10,259 nucleotides of DNA from NCBI GenBank assembly GCA_018378775.1, contig JAGZWV010000052.1, forward strand, positions 1 through 10,259, in the 5' to 3' direction. The DNA comes from Collinsella sp. Its GTDB lineage: Bacteria; Actinomycetota; Coriobacteriia; Coriobacteriales; Coriobacteriaceae. Shown piece by piece: positions 1-5,551 of this stretch. The position numbers and the translations under genes are program-made. Below the pieces are notes generated by a model. That model was not told the DNA's origin and searched no databases. It was given only the letters and a program-made list of their open reading frames with translations. The first letter of the stretch is position 1, and each line of letters opens with the position of its first letter.

Positions 1-183
1 GATTAGTTTGAGAAGAAGTCGACAGTACATTTGGAAGCACCTACGTTCCTCAAAGCATCGTTAGATTAATAATGACAGACCGAATGAAGATGCGTGCGAC
101 GGGGGTGAGGCGAATGACTGAGCGGTATCGATACGCGGGTTCAACGGTATTATATTGACCACATAGATTTTTAACTTGCATTT

Positions 184-924
184 CTACCCGCCCTTTTCGT
201 AGAGTCGCCGATACGTGCTTAGCGCACCCTCGGCGCGTCCGGCAGGCTTTGCGAAATGGGATCCAGGAGACTTCGGCGCAGCATCATCTTGCGGAATGCT
301 TCTAATGAGCCTCCCATCCTTCAAAAACAGAATCTCATCGCACAGCCTATCGACCGAATCCAAGATGTGGGATGACATGATGATGCACGTACCAGAATCG
401 GCCAGCTTCCTGAGAATCTCGGAATGCAAGTCCACCCTGCTGGGGTCGAGCGCGTTCATGGGCTCATCTAATAGAAGGTACCGCGCGCCCGTCGCATACG
501 CAATCGCCAGGGTAAGCTGCTGCTTCATGCCCTGGCTCAGAGTGCGGATCCTCATCTTCGCGAACTCGCCTATCTGCGTTTGTTCCACTATCTCTTCGAT
601 ATCGCGAGCATGCGGCCACATATCGCAAACCATCTTGAGGTGATCTTCCGCACGCAATCCGGGATACAGCAGCGTCCCCTCACCAGGTGCATAGAAGATC
701 ATAGAACGGACCTCTCTCGCACCCGTACCCTGCACCTCATCCAGAACGATGCTCCCGTCCACGCGAGGACCCGGCAAACCTGCCATCGCACGCAGCAACG
801 TCGTCTTTCCATGCCCGTTCGGAGCGACGAGACCGTAGACCGTACCCGGGGCAAACTCAGCGTTCACCGAATCTACGAGCACCTTCTTTCCATAAGAGAT
901 CGTCAGCGTTTGAAGGTCAATCAT
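184..924 (-). CDS. ABC transporter ATP-binding protein (ABC-2 exporter type)
   Basis: Cytoplasmic nucleotide-binding subunit that should power the membrane protein encoded just upstream. In the 246-residue form the Walker A motif APNGHGKTT is at residues 34-42, an LSQGM signature at 129-133, Walker B LLLDE with catalytic Glu154, the D-loop ALDP at 158-161 and the switch His186 in SSHI. The LSxGM signature and about 245-residue length are usual for ATPases of ABC-2 type exporters (family knowledge). At the Q-loop position the sequence reads YAPGE (78-82), so the usual Gln appears to be Gly81. An alternative ATG at 933 overlaps the permease stop as ATGA, but the purine-rich AAAGGGG abuts it with no spacing, whereas the ATG at 924 has it 9 bases upstream, so 924 is preferred. 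The C-terminal 35 residues or so are a poorly conserved tail. Substrate cannot be told. No hairpin terminator is visible after the stop. Confidence 0.93.
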   Translation of the reverse strand: MIDLQTLTISYGKKVLVDSVNAEFAPGTVYGLVAPNGHGKTTLLRAMAGLPGPRVDGSIVLDEVQGTGAREVRSMIFYAPGEGTLLYPGLRAEDHLKMVCDMWPHARDIEEIVEQTQIGEFAKMRIRTLSQGMKQQLTLAIAYATGARYLLLDEPMNALDPSRVDLHSEILRKLADSGTCIIMSSHILDSVDRLCDEILFLKDGRLIRSIPQDDAAPKSPGSHFAKPAGRAEGALSTYRRLYEKGG

Positions 925-929
925 CGAGA

Positions 930-3155
930 TCATCCCCTTTCGATCTTCGGAACACCCAGGCGCACCAACAACGGAGATACGGCGCCCAAGACCACCAGCA
1001 GAGCGCCCGATGCGCCGACGACCTCTCCAAAAGGCATCGCGTTCGTCCCTCGCCCAAGGAACCCAATCGTCCCCACCTGGGAAGCGGGATCAAACGAGGC
1101 GAATGGAGCCAGCAGCGCGGCGCCCATGCCCGCGCTTTCAACATGAGCGCTCAACGAACCCAACACCAAGAGAACCGCGCAAACCACTCCGGTGACAACG
1201 GGGCTGCGGCTAATCGCTGCTGTCAACGCAGCGACGACGGAAATCACGCCGTATGCCATGACCAGCAACGGAACGCTACGCAACACCGCCTCCCCCACCA
1301 TGGACGTTGTCGAAGCCCCCGCTCGAATGAGAGCGACAGGATACTCCGATCCACCCGCACCGTTCTTAATCGCGGACACAACTGCAGCGGGAACCATCGA
1401 CACCAAAAGCAGCGTCAAGCCAAGCAGGAGAGACAACGCAACAGCCGTCAGAAAACGCACATGCGCTGTTGCGGGGACTTGGAAAACCAGAAGGGAACGG
1501 CACTGCAGGTGGGTGCACGCAAGCGATGTGACAACCACGGGCAACAGCCAAAACAAGGAAGGAAGCGCTGCCTGGAAATACGAAAGGAGGATTAATGGGG
1601 GCATCTTCGTACTTAACTCGTAAACCTTGGGGTCCGGCAAGCTCGCGATCGACTCGAGCAGAAGGGCGCGCGCCTCCGCACGAGAAGGAGTCTCCGGCTC
1701 GATTCCGATCGATTGCAGGAGGGTCGCATCTGCCGCGCCCAGTTCGCCTCGAGCGCGCTCGTACGTCGCAAGGCTTCGAAACCCCTCCGCAGGCGTAGGC
1801 GCGTACACGAAACCCGAAAGAGCATCTCGCATGTCTTCCAGGGCCGTTTTGCCCTCGACATCCATATTCGCAGCGTCCTGCTCTAGATACCGATCTATTG
1901 AACGGAGCTCCCCATCCCTATACCGAACAGCGGAAACGTCATCAGCGTCAGGAAACACCTCGACCAGAGCCGGGGCCAGCATCGTCGTCGACATTGCAAT
2001 CGCGCATACGGCGAGGGCAGGAGAATGCAGGAGCAGTTTCCCCATCGTTCTTACGTATGCAACGGCGGAGGCACAAGCGCTCGAACGAGTTGCCGCTCTC
2101 GATGCGGTGAAGGAACCTCTCTCAAGACAAATCGGGGGCATCGGGCGCGCGCAGCCGCTCTTTCCAGCAACGCAAAGCAGGCTAATTGCCAGCACCTCGA
2201 TCCCGATTGCGCATACGAGGGTAATCGCGCCACGCTCGAAGCAAAGTCCGGGCAGATTCACTATCTGCGTTGTCGGGTACGGGCTATAGGCGCCGACGGT
2301 CAACTCGGTGTTCGCATACGAAAGGGGATTCAACAGGGCGAACTCACGTAAAGCGATGGATCTTCCGTAATACCCGGGAACCATCGTCACCCCCATCAGG
2401 GCACATACGAACACGATTCCAAGCGTAGGGTTATTGGCAATCTTCACGGCAAGGTGAACGACAAGCGAGATGAACGCTGCCACCAAGAATTGCAAGATGG
2501 CCGCCTGCGCGAACACCAGCCAAGCCGGTTTGATAACCGGAGTCGCATATTGAATGTAGCCTATCGGATAGAACAGCGAGCCCGGGCCATTCTTCACAAG
2601 CGCGGCGATTATCCCTGGAAGATTGATGGCAAAGACGGCAAGCATCGCAAAAACACTCGCCCATACGCTCGATGCAACAAGCCTGTCCAGCTCACCCATC
2701 GGTGCCTGGATGATGAGCTTTTCGCGTTTGTTAAGACGCGCGGCAAGGAACGAGACGGCAACGGCCGTTGCGGCCCATAGCAAGTACTCCTTCGATCCGT
2801 CATAAAAGGAGTACGCTCCATCCGATACCTGCAGAAACGGAAGCAGAGGAGAGAGCGGCGCCAAGACAAGACGCCCCGCGGCAAGAGGGTACAGAAGCGC
2901 GGGCATGCTTGATGAAGAGGTATAGACGCCCTCCTCCCCCGCATTCACAAGCGCATCCGCATAGGATGCTGACAATTCCTGCTCAACACGGGTTATTCCC
3001 GACTCGAGGTATTCAACCCGTCCGTCGATGCCAGCCGCACTCCTGAAGACTGGCAAAGCACAAAGAACCATCAACGCAGCAACGGCAACACGGAGCGACC
3101 TAGAGGAGAGGAGCGACCTAAAGATCACCTTCGAGATTTTGAACATACGTATCAC
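930..3155 (-). CDS. ABC-2 type permease, two fused halves (internal tandem duplication)
   Basis: Integral membrane subunit, 741 residues from a GTG at 3155. An ATG at 3146 (738 residues) is equally possible and has GGTGAT, complementary to the 16S 3' end, 4 bases upstream. The chain has two similar units. Unit 1: TM near residues 21-38, an external stretch rich in Ser/Glu (42-85), then TM segments from about 86 to 330. Unit 2: TM near 378-396, a charged external stretch (402-512), then TM segments from about 517 to 731. They align without gaps at an offset of 409: for example VKNGPGSLFYPIGYIQ (187-202) against IKNGAGGSEYPVALIR (596-611), and AVAVSFLAARL (131-141) against VVVTSLACTHL (540-550). 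ABC-2 permeases normally have one such unit of six TM helices and act as dimers, so this protein probably forms the full membrane domain alone and pairs with two copies of the downstream ATPase. Start overlaps nothing; its stop overlaps the ATPase region as ATGA. Substrate unknown; drug, peptide or lipid export are all possible. Confidence 0.85.
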   Translation of the reverse strand: MIRMFKISKVIFRSLLSSRSLRVAVAALMVLCALPVFRSAAGIDGRVEYLESGITRVEQELSASYADALVNAGEEGVYTSSSSMPALLYPLAAGRLVLAPLSPLLPFLQVSDGAYSFYDGSKEYLLWAATAVAVSFLAARLNKREKLIIQAPMGELDRLVASSVWASVFAMLAVFAINLPGIIAALVKNGPGSLFYPIGYIQYATPVIKPAWLVFAQAAILQFLVAAFISLVVHLAVKIANNPTLGIVFVCALMGVTMVPGYYGRSIALREFALLNPLSYANTELTVGAYSPYPTTQIVNLPGLCFERGAITLVCAIGIEVLAISLLCVAGKSGCARPMPPICLERGSFTASRAATRSSACASAVAYVRTMGKLLLHSPALAVCAIAMSTTMLAPALVEVFPDADDVSAVRYRDGELRSIDRYLEQDAANMDVEGKTALEDMRDALSGFVYAPTPAEGFRSLATYERARGELGAADATLLQSIGIEPETPSRAEARALLLESIASLPDPKVYELSTKMPPLILLSYFQAALPSLFWLLPVVVTSLACTHLQCRSLLVFQVPATAHVRFLTAVALSLLLGLTLLLVSMVPAAVVSAIKNGAGGSEYPVALIRAGASTTSMVGEAVLRSVPLLVMAYGVISVVAALTAAISRSPVVTGVVCAVLLVLGSLSAHVESAGMGAALLAPFASFDPASQVGTIGFLGRGTNAMPFGEVVGASGALLVVLGAVSPLLVRLGVPKIERG

Positions 3156-3205
3156 CAGCTCGTTTCAACACGATTCAGCCCGATGCGCGGGGTTACGGTT
3201 GCAGC

Positions 3206-3234
3206 ATGCTGTGATTACTTGCCGGCAAAGTCAA
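3206..3234 (-). promoter_or_regulatory. Possible promoter of the ABC exporter operon
   Basis: On the minus strand TTGACT (3229-3234) matches the -35 consensus at five of six bases. Seventeen bases on, CAGCAT (3206-3211) is a poor -10 (three of six). It faces the rightward promoter, with which it interleaves. The -35 is good and the -10 weak, so an activator or a different start point is possible. Confidence 0.3.
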
Positions 3235-3247
3235 TTTAACATAAACT
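3219..3247 (+). promoter_or_regulatory. Candidate promoter of the DUF2975-like/HTH pair
   Basis: TTGCCG (3219-3224) and TAAACT (3242-3247) are separated by 17 bases, each matching the sigma-70 type consensus at four of six positions, inside the most AT-rich stretch of the window. The -35 lies within the perfect palindrome TTGCCGGCAA (3219-3228) and the -10 within the palindrome at 3235-3253. The distance to the start codon at 3291 would give a leader of about 35 bases. Confidence 0.4.
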
Positions 3248-3253
3248 GTTAAA
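3235..3253. promoter_or_regulatory. Operator-like inverted repeat in the divergent intergenic region
   Basis: TTTAACATAAACTGTTAAA has perfect 7-base arms (3235-3241 and 3247-3253) around a 5-base centre. It covers the candidate -10 of the rightward pair and lies just behind the candidate -35 of the leftward operon, the usual place for a repressor site. The small HTH protein encoded at 3813-4064 is the obvious candidate to bind it; that is inference. Two further perfect 10-base palindromes are close by: CAGCATGCTG (3202-3211) and TTGCCGGCAA (3219-3228). Confidence 0.5.
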
Positions 3254-3290
3254 AAGTAACCTGAGTTTTTTAAATTCTTCGGAGGTTATT

Positions 3291-3803
3291 ATGAGTTCCG
3301 ACAATCGCACTCCCCGGCTTCATTCCTTCCGCATCGCATGTGCGATAGCCTCTGCGACCCTTTGCGCCACCGCCATCGCACAAGTGGCGTTCTCCTTAAA
3401 GCCAGCAATCGAAGTGCTCGACAACCCTGTAATTGCAGACTCCCCCGCGTATCCAGCCCTTGCGATCTCGACATTGGTCCCTGCCGTCATCGGTATCGCT
3501 ACGACCATCCTCAGCGCCGTTCTCGTGTGGACGATCAAGAGCGGAGACCCCTTCAAGAAAGGGTCTGCGACATGCTTGAAGGTGCTCGGCATTCTCTTCG
3601 TTGTTCAAGCTGCCACCAGCCTCTACGCCGGCTCACTCAAAACCTCCGTTTCGATGTTTGGCGGCGAGGGGGCCGTCGGCGCCCAAGAGATCGCTTCATC
3701 ATTCGATTGGACCTCTCTGGTTCTCGGCATCGTCCTGTTCATGCTTTCCCAGCTCTTCTTGTACGCCCGAGAGCTGTACCTCGACTCCGACGAGATTGCG
3801 TAA
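3291..3803 (+). CDS. DUF2975-like four-TM membrane protein
   Basis: Small integral membrane protein of 170 residues. Hydrophobic segments lie near residues 14-36, 57-82, 95-114 and 140-158. The pattern GDPFKKGSATCLKVLG (85-100) after TM2, and a C-terminal last helix followed by a charged ARELYLDSDEIA end, resemble DUF2975 proteins, which in many Firmicutes and Actinobacteria are encoded directly before a YozG-type HTH regulator, as here. The function of that family is not established; a membrane partner that controls the regulator is a common guess. The start is well fixed: GGAGG (3281-3285) sits 5 bases before the ATG. The stop TAA overlaps the AAGGA ribosome binding site of the next gene, so the two are translated from one message. 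It is divergent to the ABC operon. Family assignment comes from pattern recognition, not a profile search. Confidence 0.75.
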   Translation: MSSDNRTPRLHSFRIACAIASATLCATAIAQVAFSLKPAIEVLDNPVIADSPAYPALAISTLVPAVIGIATTILSAVLVWTIKSGDPFKKGSATCLKVLGILFVVQAATSLYAGSLKTSVSMFGGEGAVGAQEIASSFDWTSLVLGIVLFMLSQLFLYARELYLDSDEIA

Positions 3804-3812
3804 GGAAACGCC

Positions 3813-4064
3813 ATGCCCGTAATTGTTCGCCTCGACAAGATCATGGCCGAGCGAAAGATTTCCTCGAACGAACTTGCCGAAAGGATTGGAACCACGCCCG
3901 TGAACCTGTCCCGTATTAAAAAAGGGCATATTCGCGGCATTCGCTTCAACACACTCGAGCAGCTATGCCTCGCCCTTCGTTGCCAACCCGGAGACCTTCT
4001 CGAAGTCATGAGCGAAGAGGATGCCCGAAAGGAGTTCGGACTCGATTGGTCCGCCGAGGATTAG
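3813..4064 (+). CDS. Small Cro/CI (XRE) family HTH regulator, YozG-like
   Basis: DNA-binding regulator of 83 residues, essentially one HTH domain. Residues 16-40 (ISSNELAERIGTTPVNLSRI and following) form the helix-turn-helix, followed by RGIRFNTLEQLCLALRCQPGDLLE (in two parts: 41-52, 53-64), the LxxLCxALxCQPGDLLE ending typical of YozG-type regulators that accompany DUF2975 proteins. A charged tail (65-83) goes beyond the usual end at about 67-70. AAGGA at 3802-3806 gives 6-base spacing to the ATG and overlaps the stop of the upstream gene. It probably controls its own operon and possibly the divergent ABC exporter through the palindrome near its promoter (inference). The stop TAG is followed at once, in the same frame, by recombinase-like sequence, so the last residues (about WSAED) may derive from the join and not from the original regulator. 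Confidence 0.85.
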   Translation: MPVIVRLDKIMAERKISSNELAERIGTTPVNLSRIKKGHIRGIRFNTLEQLCLALRCQPGDLLEVMSEEDARKEFGLDWSAED

Positions 4065-4790
4065 AGGGCGGTCGTACTCGCCCTGCACACGGGGATGCGA
4101 ATCGGCGAGGTCTGCGGCCTTCGGTGGTGCGATGTGGATTTCGAGACGGGCCTGATCTCGATCAGACACTCGGTGGCGTACGCGAAGGGAATGGGTTCGT
4201 TCATCAAGGACACCAAGACCCATGACGCCAGGGGTATCCCCATCGACCCGGTCGGCCTACTCCCCTTCCTGAAGGAGACCCACGAGATCGACTGCGGAAA
4301 GCTGCGCTTGCGCGGCCTTACCGGGGCGGTCGAGATCGGGGACTGCTACATCCTGTCGGAGCCGGGCGCGACCTTCGCGACGACAAGCTATATCCGCAGG
4401 GCGTTCAAGACGTTCTCGGAGACCAACGGCCTCATGGGCACCAACGACGAGCTGATCACGTTCCACGGCCTTCGCCACACGTTCGCAACGCAGTGGATCC
4501 GCCAAGACGGCGATATCAAGGCGCTCCAATCGATCCTCGGCCACAAGGACGCCATGGCGACGCTCAACGTCTACGCCGACATCGAGCCCATCTCCAAAAT
4601 CCATAACATGCTGCGCGCCACGCCGTGCCTTTGGCGCGGGCACCTCGGGCCGAGGGTCGATCCGGGTCCCATGTTCCAACAGAGGATCCAGGAGTCCATC
4701 GAGACGCTCCAGGCGTTCGGCTACGGCATCACCGAGCCGGACGACCGAAATATCGCCATACGCGACGTGAAGACGAACAGTTGGCTCTAG
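4065..4790 (+). pseudogene. Tyrosine recombinase/integrase, N-terminally truncated catalytic domain
   Basis: The reading frame continues from the HTH stop without another stop to 4790. It encodes RAVVLALHTGMRIGEVCGLRW and onward, the start of an integrase catalytic core. Numbered from the ATG at 4095, the active-site set is complete: Arg2 (TGMRIGE), Lys41 (KDTKTH), His124 and Arg127 (HGLRH), His150 (LGHKD) and the nucleophile Tyr160 (NVYAD). Missing are the N-terminal arm-binding and SAM-like core-binding domains, about 150-200 residues in phage or ICE integrases, so it should not recombine DNA on its own. A 70-residue tail follows the Tyr, longer than usual. There is no convincing ribosome binding site for the ATG at 4095 (only GGGG touching it). 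It is best read as the relic of an integrated element, joined to the HTH gene by deletion. Some annotators would call 4095-4790 a 231-residue CDS. Confidence 0.8.
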
Positions 4791-4858
4791 CTCACCGAGT
4801 ACGCGGCAGTGCTGGGCCCATCCCAACTGAGGTCACGGTGGTCCGATAGGGGCGCCGC

Positions 4859-4876
4859 CCGCGGCATGCGCCGCGG
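4859..4876. repeat. Perfect 7-bp inverted repeat (hairpin)
   Basis: CCGCGGC (4859-4865) and GCCGCGG (4870-4876) flank a 4-base ATGC loop. There is no T run after it, so it is not a typical terminator. A second weaker hairpin, ATCCCC (4883-4888) with GGGGAT (4900-4905), follows directly. Confidence 0.6.
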
Positions 4877-4927
4877 AGCGGTATCCCCTACCGAAGGGCG
4901 GGGATGCCCTCCGCTTCCAGTTCGGAA

Positions 4928-4952
4928 TCAGCCGTCGGAGGCGTTCGGCTGA
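4928..4952. repeat. 7-bp inverted repeat overlapping a direct repeat
   Basis: TCAGCCG (4928-4934) pairs with CGGCTGA (4946-4952) across 11 bases. The right arm is part of GTTCGGCTGA, which recurs at 4981-4990. Function unknown. Confidence 0.45.
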
Positions 4953-5116
4953 CTGCGGGAACGGCCTGTCCGCTCAATGTGTTCGGCTGAGATCGGAAAT
5001 CAACCCAACACGAGCCGGACACGCGCCAGACGGCTCTTCCCCGTACGGCCTTCCCCCTTACGCTCATGTTGCAGGCATGTAACGCCGCAGCGAGCGCGCC
5101 TTTTTTGCGCCAGACA

Positions 5117-5139
5117 GGTACAATGATGAACACTGTACC
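5117..5139 (+). promoter_or_regulatory. Possible -10 and operator of the ACT/citrate synthase unit
   Basis: TACAAT at 5119-5124 matches the -10 consensus at five of six bases, but no good -35 sits 16-18 bases upstream. The hexamer is embedded in an inverted repeat GGTACA (5117-5122), 11 bases, TGTACC (5134-5139), which could be a repressor site at the start of transcription. The ACT start codon is about 60 bases downstream. Confidence 0.35.
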
Positions 5140-5186
5140 GTAGCGGAGCGCCCCGCGCGCGCCGCAATCACGCGAAAGGGTTTCCC

Positions 5187-5474
5187 ATGGCCGAGATCTC
5201 GTCCTCCCGTATCGTCATCACCGTCCTTGGCAAGAACCGCCCCGGCATCGTCGCCGGCGTCACCCGTGTTCTGGGCGAGGCCAACGTCGACATCCGCGAC
5301 ATTACGCAGTCCATTATCGAGGACATCTTCACCATGACCATGCTGGCCGACACCGCCGAGTCCAAGCTCGACTTCGCCGAGCTGCAGAAGGCCCTGGCCG
5401 AGGCAGGCGAGCTTTCGGGCGTCAACGTGTCCATCCAGCGCGAGGACGTTTTTAACTTTATGTACCGCCTGTAG
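5187..5474 (+). CDS. ACT domain-containing protein, UPF0237 type
   Basis: Small cytosolic protein of 95 residues, one ACT domain from end to end. The start reads SRIVITVLGKNRPGIVAGVT (7-26): a beta strand, then the GKNRPGIVAGV turn and helix where ACT domains bind small ligands, usually amino acids. It continues with NVDIRDITQSI (33-43) and DIFTMTMLAD (46-55), and ends FNFMYRL, the FxxMYxx ending typical of UPF0237. Length is close to the family's 88-92 residues. ACT domains are regulatory ligand sensors; no ligand is known for this subgroup. In many bacteria this gene is followed by a PFL/DUF711 (UPF0210) gene. Here the next gene is citrate synthase, 77 bases away on the same strand with no T-run terminator between them, so co-transcription is likely. 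GAAAGGG (5174-5180) stands 6 bases before the ATG. Confidence 0.92.
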   Translation: MAEISSSRIVITVLGKNRPGIVAGVTRVLGEANVDIRDITQSIIEDIFTMTMLADTAESKLDFAELQKALAEAGELSGVNVSIQREDVFNFMYRL

Positions 5475-5482
5475 CGAACAAG

Positions 5483-5534
5483 CCGCTCGGGGCAGCTTGA
5501 CGTCATATCGTCCAAGCGCGCGGCCCCAAAGCGG
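5483..5534 (+). promoter_or_regulatory. Long imperfect stem-loop between ACT gene and citrate synthase
   Basis: Four paired blocks nest in order: CCGCT (5483-5487) with AGCGG (5530-5534), GGGGC (5489-5493) with GCCCC (5523-5527), GCTTG (5495-5499) with CAAGC (5513-5517), and ACG (5500-5502) with CGT (5509-5511), closing a TCATAT loop. This gives 18 base pairs, with one asymmetric bulge of five bases. It ends 3 bases before the GGAGAGGAG ribosome binding site of citrate synthase and has no T run, so a leader structure affecting mRNA stability or translation is likelier than a terminator. Confidence 0.55.
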
Positions 5535-5551
5535 ACCGGAGAGGAGCGCGC

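Larger units (their letters stand above)
4791..5186. other. Gene-free spacer with several inverted repeats
   Basis: No reading frame here has both a start with a ribosome binding site and recognisable protein sequence. It contains GC-rich hairpins (4859-4876, 4883-4905, 4895-4910, 4928-4952), a direct repeat GTTCGGCTGA at 4943-4952 and 4981-4990, a T6 run at 5101-5106, and the promoter area of the ACT gene. It lies between the integrase relic and housekeeping genes, so it may include the scar of the element boundary. I found no tRNA gene in it. Confidence 0.6.

Noticed and set aside
149..177. Perfect TATAAT on the minus strand (149-154) as a leftward promoter
   Set aside because: No acceptable -35 at 16-18 bases, and the gene it would serve is outside the window. 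The perfect palindrome GTATCGATAC (125-134) lies downstream of it but alone does not support a promoter call.
50..181. Minus-strand 43-codon reading frame starting 2 bases after the ATPase stop, considered as a third operon gene or a small peptide
   Set aside because: Composition is unremarkable, only a weak GGGCGGG lies upstream, and no recognisable motif, leader peptide or membrane segment is evident.
4888..5133. Minus-strand 81-codon frame in the spacer before the ACT gene
   Set aside because: Starts with GTG without a ribosome binding site, overlaps the ACT promoter region, and shows no recognisable domain; long frames arise by chance in GC-rich DNA.
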